Part shown: piece by piece, positions 8,001 to 16,854 of the stretch
How the letters are laid out: each line of letters opens with the position of its first letter
How positions within the stretch are numbered: the first letter of the stretch is position 1
From: Betaproteobacteria bacterium
GTDB taxonomy: Bacteria > Pseudomonadota > Gammaproteobacteria > Burkholderiales > SG8-41
Direction: 5' to 3'
Assembly (NCBI GenBank): GCA_025363435.1
Contig: JANYDY010000116.1
Span: 1-41,536 of the forward strand
DNA: 41,536 nt
Made by a program: the position numbers and the translations under genes
Notes under the pieces: model-generated
Seen by the model: only the letters and a program-made list of their open reading frames with translations
Databases searched by the model: none
Told to the model about the DNA's origin: nothing

Positions 8001-8987
8001 ATGAAAACACCGTTGCAGGCAAACTGCTGCGCAATTGCAGGTTTGGCCGCACTCTGCGCAGTCGCTGGCAATGCCGCATTTGCGCAGAGCGCGTTTCCGA
8101 CGCGCAACGTCCAGGTCATCGTGCCTTATCCGCCCGGCGGTTCTATCGACGTCATTACGCGCGCGGTGACAGTGCGGCTGGCCGAAATCTGGGGCCGCAA
8201 CGTGGTGGTCGACAACCGGCCCGGCGCCAGCGGCATGATCGGCACTGAAATCGCGATCCGCGCGGAGCCGGACGGGCACACGCTGCTCGGCCATACCTCG
8301 TCGTATCCGGCTACCGCCGCGGTGCGCGAAAAACTGCCGTTCGATCCGGCCCGCGCCATCGTGCCGGTCGGCATGTTTGCGCGCGCACCGATGATCCTCG
8401 CGGTCCATCCGTCGGTGCCGGCAAAAACCGTCAGGGAGCTAGTCGCACTGGCGAAAAAAAATCCCGGCACGCTCAACTATTCTTCGTCGGGCACCGGCGG
8501 CAACAACCATTTTTCCGGCGCCCTCTTCGCGGCGGCAGCCGGCGTCAAGATGACGCATATTCCATACAAGGGCATCGCACCCGCCGTCACCGCGCTGGCG
8601 GCCGGCGAAGTCGAACTCGTCATCGCCAGCGCTGCCGCAGTCAATCCGCAATTGCGCGCCAACCGCATTCGCGCGCTGGCGGTCACCAGTGCCGAACCGA
8701 CGTCGCTGCTGCCGGGCCTGCCGGCGATCGCGCAATCCGGCGTGCCCGGTTATACCTATGAATTGTGGTGGGGCATGTTTGCACCCGCCGGCATCAGCAG
8801 CGAGCGCGTCGGCGTCATCAACGCGGCGATCAACAAGGCTTTGGCAAGTCCGGAGATGAAAAAATTTCTCGACGGCGAAAGCGCCGAGGCCTGGGTGGTG
8901 CCGATGTCGCAGTTCGCCGAACTGCTGCCGAAGGAAATCGAGCGCTACAAAAAAGCTGCGGCGCTGGCCGGCGTCACGGCGCAATAA
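8001..8987 (+). CDS. Bug/TctC family substrate-binding protein
   Basis: A periplasmic receptor of 328 aa. The start at 8001 follows AAGGAGG (7989-7995). The signal peptide runs to about GNAAFAQ, then SAFPTRNVQVIVP. Seen: PPGGSIDVITR, VDNRPGASGM, EPDGHTL, SSSGTGGNNHFSG and HIPYKGIAPA. It lies 40 bp behind the aldo/keto reductase gene and is the last gene before the convergent terminator at 9001. Ligand unknown; no transporter membrane subunits are adjacent. Confidence 0.93.
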   Translation: MKTPLQANCCAIAGLAALCAVAGNAAFAQSAFPTRNVQVIVPYPPGGSIDVITRAVTVRLAEIWGRNVVVDNRPGASGMIGTEIAIRAEPDGHTLLGHTSSYPATAAVREKLPFDPARAIVPVGMFARAPMILAVHPSVPAKTVRELVALAKKNPGTLNYSSSGTGGNNHFSGALFAAAAGVKMTHIPYKGIAPAVTALAAGEVELVIASAAAVNPQLRANRIRALAVTSAEPTSLLPGLPAIAQSGVPGYTYELWWGMFAPAGISSERVGVINAAINKALASPEMKKFLDGESAEAWVVPMSQFAELLPKEIERYKKAAALAGVTAQ

Positions 8988-9000
8988 ATTTCACACACCA

Positions 9001-9032
9001 AAAAATAACCGCCCCGAGGGGCGGTTATTTTT
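9001..9032. terminator. Bidirectional intrinsic terminator
   Basis: A perfect 15 bp inverted repeat, AAAAATAACCGCCCC against GGGGCGGTTATTTTT, separated by 2 nt (practical loop of four). It has a T-run on either strand and lies between a plus-strand Bug gene (stop 8987) and the minus-strand molybdenum enzyme gene (stop 9052). It should stop transcription from both sides. Confidence 0.9.
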
Positions 9033-9051
9033 GACGGCGGGTGGCGTTCGA

Positions 9052-11256
9052 TCAAACCTGCTTCGCCGCCTTCAACGGTTCTGCACGCACCGGTTTGCCG
9101 GTCGCCGCGAAGATCGCGTTCATCACCGACGGCCGCACCACGCAAATAGTTGGTTCGCCGACGCCGCCCCAGAAATCGAAGGTCGGCACGACCACCGTTT
9201 CAATCTTCGGCATTTGCGCCAATTTCAGGACCGGATAGGTGTTGAAATTGTCCTGCACGATGCGACCGTTTTCGACGGTCAATTCCTCGAACAACAGTGC
9301 GCTCAACCCCATGACTGCCCCGCCCTCGACCTGCGCCGCGATCTGGTGCGGATTGACCGCATGGCCGCAGTTGACGCCGAGCACCATGCGGTGGACCGTC
9401 ACTTCACCTGCTGCATTTACAGAAACTTCCGCGGTCGCCGCCGAATAGCTGCCGTAGCCCATGAACTGCGCAATGCCGCGGAACACGCCGGCGGGTAATG
9501 GCTTACCCCAATCGCCCTTCTCGGCCACCGCGTTCAACACGCCGAGATGTTTCGGGAACTTGGCCATCATGCCACGCCGGAATTCGAGCGAATCGACGCC
9601 CGCCGCACGCGCGACCTCCTCGATGAAGCACTCCATGTAGAGGCCGTTCTGGTTGGTATTCACGCCACGCCACGCGCCGACCGGCACATGGGTATTGCGC
9701 ATCGCGTATTCAACCAGCAGGTTGGGCACGGCGTAACCGAGCTGGGCGTCACCGGGTTTGGAGTCATAACCCTGCAACTGGCGCGCGTCCTTGTAACCGT
9801 CGGGAATCGCCGCCGGGTTGACCCAGGCGTTGATCGACTGCCCCGAAACGCGCACATGCAGACCGACCAGCTTGTTGTTGGCATCGAGCCCCGCAGTCAG
9901 TTTGCACTGCGAAATCGGCCGGTAGAAGTCATGCGTCATGTCCTCTTCACGGCTCCAGATCATTTTCACCGGTGTGCCGGGGAACTGCTTGGCGATTTCG
10001 GCCGCCTGCCGGATGAAGTCCTGATTGCCGCCGCGGCGCCCGAAACCACCGCCCAGCACGTGTCTGTAGACTTCGCACTTCGCGAGCGGCAGGCCGGACT
10101 GTTCGGACAACGCCGCGAGTGACGCCTCGGCGTTCTGCGTGGCCGCCCACACCTCCGCCCTGTCCGCGGTGATGCGCGCCGTGCAGTTCATCGGCTCCAT
10201 CGTGATATGCGGAACGAACGGCGTGCGGTAGACAGCCTCGACCTTCTTGGCCGCCCCCTCAATCGCCTTTAACGCGTCGCCTTCGTTGCGGAACGCATAG
10301 ACGTTGGTCTGTGTGGTCAGGCCGTCCTTGAGACGCTCGGCGATGGTCGCGCTCGATTGCGCGGCATTGGGGCCTTCTTCCCAAACGATCGGCATTGCAT
10401 CAAGCGCTTTTTTCGCATGCCACCAGGTGTCGGCGACAACGGCGACGGTGAAGCCGTTGACCCTGACCGCGCGCTTGACGCCGGGCATGCCCGCGATTTT
10501 GTCGTTGTCGAAACTCACCAGCTTGCCGCCAAACACCGGGCAGGCCTTGATCGCAGCATTCAGCATGCCGGGCAGCTTGAGATCGATGGCGTAGACCAGC
10601 GAGCCGTCCAGACGGGTCTCGGTACCAATGCGCTTGAGCGGCTGGCCGGCGACTTTCCAGGTGCGCGGGTCCTTCAGCGTGATGCTCTTCGCATCCGGCG
10701 GCGTCAGTTTGGCCGCCGCGGTGGCGACCTTGCCATAGGTGGTCGAACGCTTCGAAGCGGCGTGGGTAATCACGCCATCGGCGACCGTCAGCTCTTCAAC
10801 CGGCACCTTCCATTGATCGGCCGCCGCCTGCAGAAGCATGAGCCGCGCGACCGCGCCGCCGCGCCGCACATAGTCTTCGGAAGTGCGGATACCGCGGCTG
10901 CCGCCGGTGCCCATTTCGCCCCACACGCGCTTGCGCGCGAGGTTTTCGCCAGGCGTGACAAACTCGGTGCGGATATTCTTCCAGCCACACTCGAGTTCTT
11001 CCGCCACCAGCTGGGCGAGACCGGTTTCAGTGCCCTGGCCCATTTCCGAACGCGCGATGCGGATAACACAGGTGTTGTTTGGCTTTACCACCACCCAGGC
11101 GTTGACCTCGGCGCCCGCGGCAGCCTTGGTCTCTGCAGCGCTGGCCGCAAACGGCATATTGAATCCGATGGCGAGGCCGCCACCCGCTGCTGCCGTGCCG
11201 ATAATGAATTTGCGGCGCGCGCTGTTCGCGACTGTCGATTTTTTGCGTGTCGTCAT
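9052..11256 (-). CDS. Xanthine dehydrogenase family, molybdopterin-binding large subunit (IorB-like)
   Basis: A molybdenum hydroxylase large subunit of 734 aa, of the type found in isoquinoline 1-oxidoreductase and related aldehyde or N-heterocycle oxidising enzymes. It is expected to hydroxylate a substrate with water and pass electrons to the [2Fe-2S] partner. Seen: a twin-arginine signal (ARRKFIIG, residues 13-20) followed by a hydrophobic stretch, so the complex is probably periplasmic. Also present are EMGQGTETG near 71, HVLGGGFGRRGG for cofactor binding, VGAWRGVN, and GVGEP near 698-702 with the probable catalytic Glu701. The start has a GGGGAG site. The small subunit gene ends 17 bp upstream. 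No third subunit (cytochrome c) is nearby. Substrate unknown. Confidence 0.93.
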   Translation of the reverse strand: MTTRKKSTVANSARRKFIIGTAAAGGGLAIGFNMPFAASAAETKAAAGAEVNAWVVVKPNNTCVIRIARSEMGQGTETGLAQLVAEELECGWKNIRTEFVTPGENLARKRVWGEMGTGGSRGIRTSEDYVRRGGAVARLMLLQAAADQWKVPVEELTVADGVITHAASKRSTTYGKVATAAAKLTPPDAKSITLKDPRTWKVAGQPLKRIGTETRLDGSLVYAIDLKLPGMLNAAIKACPVFGGKLVSFDNDKIAGMPGVKRAVRVNGFTVAVVADTWWHAKKALDAMPIVWEEGPNAAQSSATIAERLKDGLTTQTNVYAFRNEGDALKAIEGAAKKVEAVYRTPFVPHITMEPMNCTARITADRAEVWAATQNAEASLAALSEQSGLPLAKCEVYRHVLGGGFGRRGGNQDFIRQAAEIAKQFPGTPVKMIWSREEDMTHDFYRPISQCKLTAGLDANNKLVGLHVRVSGQSINAWVNPAAIPDGYKDARQLQGYDSKPGDAQLGYAVPNLLVEYAMRNTHVPVGAWRGVNTNQNGLYMECFIEEVARAAGVDSLEFRRGMMAKFPKHLGVLNAVAEKGDWGKPLPAGVFRGIAQFMGYGSYSAATAEVSVNAAGEVTVHRMVLGVNCGHAVNPHQIAAQVEGGAVMGLSALLFEELTVENGRIVQDNFNTYPVLKLAQMPKIETVVVPTFDFWGGVGEPTICVVRPSVMNAIFAATGKPVRAEPLKAAKQV

Positions 11257-11273
11257 GATTATTCTCCCCGCGC

Positions 11274-11756
11274 CTAGGCTTTGGCTTTGGCGCTGTTACC
11301 GCCAGCGGCCATTTTGGCGGCGACATGCACGGCCGCACGGATTCTTTGGTAGGTGCCGCAGCGGCAGATATTGGTCATCGCGTCATCGATGTCCTTGTCG
11401 CTCGGATTGGGATTTTTTTTCAGCAGCGCCGCCGCCGCCATCAACTGGCCCGACTGGCAGTAGCCGCATTGCGGCACGTCGACTTCGAGCCACGCTTTCT
11501 GCACCGGATGGGAGCTGTTGCGCGAGAGCCCTTCGATGGTGACAATTTTGTCGGTCGCTTTAACCGTTGACACCGGCATCGAGCAGGAGCGCCGCAATTC
11601 ACCATTGATATGCACCGAGCAGGCGCCGCACTGCGCAACACCGCAACCGTATTTTGTGCCGGTCAGACCGACCTGTTCGCGTATCGCCCACAACAGCGGC
11701 GTATCCGCCTCGACCTTGACGTCATGCGTTCTGCCGTTGATATTGAGTTTTGCCAT
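11274..11756 (-). CDS. [2Fe-2S]-binding small subunit of molybdenum hydroxylase (IorA-like)
   Basis: The electron-transfer subunit of 160 aa paired with the large subunit that follows 17 bp later. It carries both clusters seen in the family: a plant-ferredoxin type site with Cys38, Cys43, Cys46 and Cys58 ([11 protein letters not shown]), and the second site with Cys97, Cys100, Cys131 and Cys133 (CGYC and CRC). It has no signal peptide and would be exported by hitch-hiking on the Tat signal of the large subunit, as known for such enzymes. The ATG at 11756 follows GGAGGGG by about 4 nt; the longer frame upstream lacks this. The C-terminus ends in an Ala/Lys-rich tail. Confidence 0.95.
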   Translation of the reverse strand: MAKLNINGRTHDVKVEADTPLLWAIREQVGLTGTKYGCGVAQCGACSVHINGELRRSCSMPVSTVKATDKIVTIEGLSRNSSHPVQKAWLEVDVPQCGYCQSGQLMAAAALLKKNPNPSDKDIDDAMTNICRCGTYQRIRAAVHVAAKMAAGGNSAKAKA

Positions 11757-11896
11757 GAACCCCTCCGTTGACTCGCCTTGATGGCAAGCATTATTGATTT
11801 GGACTGCCGGCGGCGCCGGGCGGCGTTGAAAACGCCCGCTGCCGGAGGCCATCATAGCGCATCCGCCGGCGGGTGTGCGCCCGTGAGAAGTCTCCG

Positions 11897-13273
11897 CTAG
11901 GCGGCGAGCAGGCCTGCCAGTTCAGCCGTATCCGCCAGGGCGCCGAGGTTGTCTATCATGCCCAGCACGCGTTCGACACGCGTCGCGTCCAGCACCATGC
12001 CGGCGGTCTCGCGGAACTTGGTGACGACCTCATCATGGCTCAGCGGTCGTTCGCCGGCGCCGCGAAATTGCTCGACCCGCGTGCTGACTGTGCGGCCATC
12101 ACGCAGGCGGATCTCCATCACGGCCGGCGCAGCGATTGCGTTGACGAGTCCGCGCAGCGCCTCACGCGAGAGTTCTGCCGGCACCACGGTCTTCACGCGC
12201 GGCATCAGCGCGCGCACCGCAGGGTCCAGCACTTTTTCGTCGCTGAACTGCGCCAGCCCCATGCGGCGATCGATAATCGCGCGAGCGACACAATACGGAA
12301 TGCTGGTGCGCCCCTGCAAACCGGTTTGCGGATTGACGTGGAATACCGTTTCCGGAATCAGGTAATGCACGCCGCAGCTGATTTCCTCGATGTCGTCAGG
12401 CTTCAAATCGTGCGCGTTGGCCAGTTCAATCGCGCAATCGATCGGCCGCTGCAAGGGAAACCCGCAGGGATACAGCTTGAGATAAAGATTGGGCCCGAGT
12501 AGCGCGAATTCGCGCCCGAGCCCAGCCATTGCCGCGTCAAGTTTAGCGGTGCCGATACCGTAGAGATTGCAAAAACCCATGCGGCTTTCAAGGATTGCCG
12601 GGTCAGCGGTGAAGCCGCGCTGCGCCAGCAACGCTGCGGTGACGCCGTTACGCGCCGCCACACCCGAGTGAAACGCCTGCATCATCGCGCCGAAATTCTG
12701 CCGCGAGCCGGCCGCCAGCGAGGTTGCAATGCCAAGCGCCATGCGCACGCGTTCGGCATCGAGCCCGAGCAAACGGCAGGCAGCCGCAGTGGCGCCCATG
12801 GTGCCGACGGTTGCCGTTGCGTGCCAGCCGCGTTCGTAATGATCGGGCGCAATCGCCGGACCCAGTGAGGCTTCGAGTTCGAAGCCGACGATGTAGGCTT
12901 CGAGCAACGCCTGCCCTGACAGGTGGCGCGTTTCACCGAGCGCCAGCAGCACCGGCAGCAGCGTCGCCGTGGCATGCCCCGGCATGATCAAACAGGTGTC
13001 TTCGTAGAGCAAGGCCGACGACAGCATGCCGTTGGCAAGCGCGGCGTCCGGCACCGACGTGCGCAGCGTCGTGCCCATGACGGTGGCCTGCGGCGCACCG
13101 CCGCAATCGCGTATGAAATCGAGCAGCAGATGGCTCGATGAATAGGTTGCACCGGCAATCGCACAACCGACGCAATCAAGCAAGGCGGTGCGCGCGCGCC
13201 GCAACGCCTCTTGCGGAATATCCGCGCCTTTGATTGTGGTTACAAACTGCGCGACTACATCTGTTGCACCCAT
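11897..13273 (-). CDS. MmgE/PrpD family protein
   Basis: A full-length family member of 458 aa, starting at the ATG at 13273 ([10 protein letters not shown]) with a GGAG nearby. Seen: [11 protein letters not shown] near 32-42, the large helical domain, [22 protein letters not shown], and [21 protein letters not shown]. The region that in most members reads like GHxxDxDD reads SSALLYEDT here, so the N-terminal His of the signature is missing, unlike the copy at 1-796. The reaction is unknown, and this change makes a classic dehydratase assignment less safe. It precedes the small molybdenum-enzyme subunit by 140 bp on the same strand and could share its transcript. Confidence 0.92.
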   Translation of the reverse strand: MGATDVVAQFVTTIKGADIPQEALRRARTALLDCVGCAIAGATYSSSHLLLDFIRDCGGAPQATVMGTTLRTSVPDAALANGMLSSALLYEDTCLIMPGHATATLLPVLLALGETRHLSGQALLEAYIVGFELEASLGPAIAPDHYERGWHATATVGTMGATAAACRLLGLDAERVRMALGIATSLAAGSRQNFGAMMQAFHSGVAARNGVTAALLAQRGFTADPAILESRMGFCNLYGIGTAKLDAAMAGLGREFALLGPNLYLKLYPCGFPLQRPIDCAIELANAHDLKPDDIEEISCGVHYLIPETVFHVNPQTGLQGRTSIPYCVARAIIDRRMGLAQFSDEKVLDPAVRALMPRVKTVVPAELSREALRGLVNAIAAPAVMEIRLRDGRTVSTRVEQFRGAGERPLSHDEVVTKFRETAGMVLDATRVERVLGMIDNLGALADTAELAGLLAA

Positions 13274-13406
13274 CGCCTGCTCCGCTTTGCATGAAGGCCG
13301 AAGCATAGCGTATCCGGGCAAATCACGGCACCAGTCAACGCCGGCAGAGCAGGAATTTCGCCGTCAAAAAACCGGGGGAATTACAAACGTTCACGCAGAT
13401 ATTGCG

Positions 13407-13619
13407 TTATTTGTTCTGCGGCTTCGGCTCACCTTCCTTTTTGCGGCTTTGCTTCCAGACAAGAAAAACAAAGCCGAAAGAAAGACCGAAAAAAATAAGC
13501 GCAAACAGGCCGATGCCGACCCAGTTCATCTGCTCCGGTATCGGCGCATCCTTCACGTCTGCCGCATGACTGCAACAAAACGCCAATGCCGTCACCAAAC
13601 CTGCAACGATTCTTTTCAT
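13407..13619 (-). CDS. Small membrane protein with signal peptide, unknown function
   Basis: The product has 70 aa. I do not recognise a family. It starts with a signal peptide (MKRIVAGLVTALAFCCSHA), then a short polar stretch, one membrane segment at about 33-54 (VGIGLFALIFFGLSFGFVFLVW) and a basic tail (KQSRKKEGEPKPQNK). The predicted topology is short N-terminus outside, tail in the cytoplasm. A clear AGGAG ribosome site lies 7 nt before the ATG, which argues for a real gene despite its size. It is monocistronic, between a Bug gene and a PrpD gene. Confidence 0.75.
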   Translation of the reverse strand: MKRIVAGLVTALAFCCSHAADVKDAPIPEQMNWVGIGLFALIFFGLSFGFVFLVWKQSRKKEGEPKPQNK

Positions 13620-13796
13620 GATGCTCTCCTCGCGATCCGCGATTGACTACAGGAATATTGATTGGCCAGCCGGCAAAGTGTCCAGCCTGCCAGTTATACG
13701 GACAGGCGCATCATCACGCCTCAGCCTTACAACGGGCTTACAGCAGATAGGAAATGCACGCGAATAGGATGCAGATAGTGCAGCCGCGCAGCGGCG
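13620..13796. other. Intergenic region, nothing recognised
   Basis: 177 bp between two minus-strand genes. It includes the ribosome site of the small membrane protein. I see no clear promoter, terminator or repeat. Confidence 0.5.
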
Positions 13797-14804
13797 TCAC
13801 TCCGCTTTCAGGCCAAGCGTCTTGATTACCTGCGAGTACTTCGCCACGTTGGCGCGGATAATGCCGGCGAACTCTTCGGGGGTCGCGTTTGCCGGCGCAA
13901 TGCCCTGGCTGTAAAAACGCTCCTGCACCTCAGACTGGGCAACAATCGCCTTGACCTCGGCATGCAGTTTGGCAACGATCGCCGGCGCTGTGGCGGCCGG
14001 CGCCACCACACCGTACCACTGCTCGGCCTCATAACCCGTAACGCCGCTTTCGGCCACAGTCGGCACCTGCGGCAACCGCGTATACCGCTGGCGTGAACCG
14101 ATTGCGAGCATGCGCAGGCGGCCGGATTCGACGTGCGGCTGGGCAAGACCGATAGTCGAGAACGCAAACTGCATCTGCCCCGACAGCAGATCGGTGACGC
14201 CCTGCGCACCGCCTTTGTACGGCACGTGCGTCGTGCGAACGCCGGTCATCTGATCGAATATCGCCGCCGCCAGATGCGTGCCGCTGCCGGTGCCCGAGGA
14301 AAAATAATTGAGCTCACCCGGATGCGCTTTCGCCAGCGCAATGAATTCGCGCACCGATTTTGCCGGCAGCGCCGCATGCACCACCAGCGCAAGCGGCGCC
14401 GAGGCCACCAACGAAACCGGCGCGTAATCGCGCACAAAATCGTACGGCGGTTTTGCCAGCAGGCTCATGCTGATCGCCTGTGTCGTCACCGACGACATCA
14501 GCAGGGTATAACCGTCGGGCGCCGCCTTCGCCACGAATTCGGCGCCGATGTTACCGGCGGCGCCGAGCCGGTTGTCGATGATAATCTGTTTGCCCCAGCG
14601 CTCGGTCAGCTTCTGGCCGACGATGCGGCCGACCACGTCAAGTGCACCGCCGGCGGCAAACGGCACCACCAGACGAATCGCTTTGTCCGGATAGCCGGCC
14701 GCATTCATCTGCGCGACCGCAAACGTTGAAAAGATCATTGATGCGACAGCGGTAATGCCGATGACGGCAGTCGGTGTACGCGCAGGCGTGAACGGTAAAA
14801 TCAT
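13797..14804 (-). CDS. Bug/TctC family substrate-binding protein
   Basis: A periplasmic receptor of 335 aa. The N-terminus is slightly long before the hydrophobic core (ITAVASMIFSTFAVAQ), then GYPDKAIRLVVP. Seen: AAGGALDVVGR, a variant IDNRLGAAGN (Leu where most paralogs have Pro), APDGYTL, SSGTGSGTHLAA and HVPYKGGAQG. The ATG at 14804 lies only 8 nt downstream of a perfect TATAAT on the same strand (14813-14818), so its mRNA may be nearly leaderless. It is divergent from the HCCA-isomerase-like gene at 14907. It stands alone, with no enzyme gene within its transcript. Confidence 0.92.
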   Translation of the reverse strand: MILPFTPARTPTAVIGITAVASMIFSTFAVAQMNAAGYPDKAIRLVVPFAAGGALDVVGRIVGQKLTERWGKQIIIDNRLGAAGNIGAEFVAKAAPDGYTLLMSSVTTQAISMSLLAKPPYDFVRDYAPVSLVASAPLALVVHAALPAKSVREFIALAKAHPGELNYFSSGTGSGTHLAAAIFDQMTGVRTTHVPYKGGAQGVTDLLSGQMQFAFSTIGLAQPHVESGRLRMLAIGSRQRYTRLPQVPTVAESGVTGYEAEQWYGVVAPAATAPAIVAKLHAEVKAIVAQSEVQERFYSQGIAPANATPEEFAGIIRANVAKYSQVIKTLGLKAE

Positions 14805-14812
14805 GGCGCTTG

Positions 14813-14818
14813 ATTATA
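14813..14818 (-). promoter_or_regulatory. Possible -10 element (TATAAT) close to a start codon
   Basis: A consensus TATAAT ends 8 nt before the Bug gene ATG. No good -35 is seen at 16-18 bp (sequences near AGCACG). If used, transcription would start 1-3 nt before the ATG. Confidence 0.35.
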
Positions 14819-14906
14819 ACCAGCGCACGGCGCAGCGTGCTTGCGCATGGACTACAATACAACGCTGCGCTCTTCGTCTTGTCACCCATTCTGAATTTCT
14901 CCTGCC

Positions 14907-15494
14907 ATGAAAAAAACCGTCATCTATTTTCATTCGCTGTCATCGCCGTGGGCCTATCTCGGCGGCCCGCGCTTTCACGCCCTGATCCGCAAACACGATC
15001 TCGACGTGGTGGTGCGGCCGACCCGCATCGTGCCGCCTAACGGCGGCATACCGCTGCTCAGCCGCCCCGATGCACGACGGCGTTATCACGAAGTCGAACT
15101 CGATCGCTGGCGCAAACGATTGAACATGCCGCTGGTGCTGCGACCGCGCCATTACCCGACCGACAACCAGTTCTCCGCGCGCATGGTGATCGCCGCCGAC
15201 CGCCTCGGCTGGGACGCGCTCGCACTGAGCCATGCACTGCTGCACGCACTGTGGAGCGAGGAAAAAGACGTGCGTGATGCGGCGGTGCGCAGCACCGTTG
15301 CCGACAAGCTGGGCATGGACGGCGCGCGCCTGCTCGCCATGCAGGACTCGCCTGAAATGATGGCAGCGTGGCAGGCCAGCGAAAAAGAAGCGGCAGAACA
15401 CGGCGTATTCGGCACGCCGACCTACGTCTACAACAAAACGCTTTACTGGGGCCAGGACCGGCTGGATTTTCTCGACGAAGCGCTGTCAGCCTAG
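14907..15494 (+). CDS. 2-hydroxychromene-2-carboxylate isomerase-like, DsbA family protein
   Basis: A thioredoxin-fold protein of 195 aa of the HCCA isomerase / kappa-class GST-like group. These enzymes use glutathione to isomerise 2-hydroxychromene-2-carboxylate in naphthalene-type degradation, and many relatives have other roles. Seen: an N-terminal strand VIYFHSLSSPWAYLGG with the Ser13-Pro14 that replaces the CxxC of DsbA, the helical insertion with RWRKRLNMPL, and the cis-Pro loop GVFGTPTYVYN near 165 followed by WGQDRLDFL. It has no signal peptide, so it is cytoplasmic. It is a single gene between divergent and convergent neighbours. The specific substrate is uncertain because no other naphthalene genes are present. 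Confidence 0.9.
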   Translation: MKKTVIYFHSLSSPWAYLGGPRFHALIRKHDLDVVVRPTRIVPPNGGIPLLSRPDARRRYHEVELDRWRKRLNMPLVLRPRHYPTDNQFSARMVIAADRLGWDALALSHALLHALWSEEKDVRDAAVRSTVADKLGMDGARLLAMQDSPEMMAAWQASEKEAAEHGVFGTPTYVYNKTLYWGQDRLDFLDEALSA

Positions 15495-15496
15495 CA

Positions 15497-15514
15497 GCGG
15501 CGCGTAGCCGCCGC
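15497..15514. terminator. Weak hairpin between convergent genes
   Basis: GCGGCG and CGCCGC form a 6 bp stem with a 6 nt loop in the 22 bp between the stop codons of the HCCA-isomerase-like gene and the fumarylacetoacetase gene. It has no T-run, so termination is only possible, not shown. Confidence 0.3.
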
Positions 15515-15516
15515 GC

Positions 15517-16830
15517 TCACGCCCCGATGCGGCCGCGGCATTCACCAAAACCAATCGCGATGCAACCATCGCGCCGCGCATGCGCGCGCAGGATGAGTTC
15601 GTCACCGTCCTCCAGAAAAGCACGCGTCTCGCCGGAGGCCAGCGTAATCGGCTGCTTGCCGTCGAAACTCAATTCGGCAAAACTGCCGTAACCTGACGCG
15701 TCGGGCGCCGAGATGGTGCCGCTGCCGAACAGATCCCCGGCTTCGAGATTGCAGCCGCTGCTGGTGTGATGCGCAACCATCTGCGCGACCGTCCAGTACA
15801 GATGTTTGGTATTGCTCAGCGCGATGCGTTGCGGCGGCAATTTCTTTTCGCGGAATGCGCCGGTCGACAGCCATGCTTCAAGTTCAATATCAAAGGCGCC
15901 ATCGTTCTGATCTGCATCGTCCCATAAATACGGCAGCGGACGCGGATCGCCGTCGGGCCGCGCCGGTTGCGCGATGCGAAACGGCGCCAGCGCCTCGGCG
16001 GTCACTATCCACGGCGACACCGTAGTGCAGAAATTCTTCGCCAGAAACGGCCCCAGCGGCGCCGATTCCCAGCGCTGAATGTCGCGCGCCGACCAGTCGT
16101 TTAGCAAACACAGCCCGATCATCTGTTCGCCGGCGCGCACAATCGGCACCGGCTCACCCAATGCGTTACCGGGCCCGATCCAGGCGCCGAGCTCAAGCTC
16201 GAAATCCATTTTGAGGCAAGGCCCGAACTCCGGTTGATTGGCGGTCAGCTCACGCTGGCCGTGCGGACGCCGCACCGGAAAACCGGAGGCGCGCACACTC
16301 GACGCTCGGCTGTGATACGCCACCGGCACATATTTATAGTTCGACGTCAGCGGCGGATTGGCATTGCGGCGCAATCCGGCGTTGGTCGCATGGTGTATGC
16401 CGGCAAAAAAATCGGTAAAGGCACCGATTCTTGCCGGCACGTGCACGCTGCAGCCCGCCGCATCATGCAACAGCGTTTTCGCCAGCGCCTCGACGCCGGA
16501 AAGTTCCGCGCCGTTCGCGTCGAGCAGGGCAAAAACGCGCCGGCGCAATGCACGACGCGCGGCCGCGCCCAGCGCCATCAGCGGATTAAGCGTCGCACCG
16601 CTTGCCGCCGCCGCAGCCTGTGCAGCCTCGCCGCTGAACAGGCCCGCGGCAAGCGCCGCCTTCAGATCGAATATCGAATCGCCAATCGCAATACCGCCGC
16701 GCGGCGCATCGCCGTCACGGCTGAAAATGCCGAGCGGCAGATTCTGCAGCGGAAATTCGCCGTGCCCCTGCGCAGACGCCACCCAGCTCACACGTTTTGG
16801 ATCGTGCGTTTCGTCGAGTGCATGGTTCAT
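15517..16830 (-). CDS. Fumarylacetoacetase
   Basis: Hydrolyses 4-fumarylacetoacetate to fumarate and acetoacetate, the last step of the homogentisate branch of tyrosine and phenylalanine breakdown. The 437 aa length is usual. Seen: the small N-terminal SH3-like domain (FPLQNLPLGIF near 26-36), then the catalytic domain with Asp140 (AFTDFF), His147 (HHATNAG), metal ligands Glu211 and Glu213 (FELEL), Asp245 (LNDWSARDIQ) and Lys265 (FLAKNF). These match the known active-site set in order and spacing. The gene follows the MBL hydrolase gene by 24 bp. No homogentisate dioxygenase or maleylacetoacetate isomerase gene is in the window, so the pathway partner genes are elsewhere or the substrate differs. 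Start ATG 16830 with AGGAT upstream. Confidence 0.95.
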   Translation of the reverse strand: MNHALDETHDPKRVSWVASAQGHGEFPLQNLPLGIFSRDGDAPRGGIAIGDSIFDLKAALAAGLFSGEAAQAAAAASGATLNPLMALGAAARRALRRRVFALLDANGAELSGVEALAKTLLHDAAGCSVHVPARIGAFTDFFAGIHHATNAGLRRNANPPLTSNYKYVPVAYHSRASSVRASGFPVRRPHGQRELTANQPEFGPCLKMDFELELGAWIGPGNALGEPVPIVRAGEQMIGLCLLNDWSARDIQRWESAPLGPFLAKNFCTTVSPWIVTAEALAPFRIAQPARPDGDPRPLPYLWDDADQNDGAFDIELEAWLSTGAFREKKLPPQRIALSNTKHLYWTVAQMVAHHTSSGCNLEAGDLFGSGTISAPDASGYGSFAELSFDGKQPITLASGETRAFLEDGDELILRAHARRDGCIAIGFGECRGRIGA

Positions 16831-16854
16831 CTCAAATCCTTTTTACGACCGCAA

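Noticed and set aside
10357-11277. Long plus-strand frames opposite the molybdenum enzyme, and similar ones at 167-1060 and 24189-25190
   Set aside because: All are antisense to genes with clear family motifs and show no start signal of their own.
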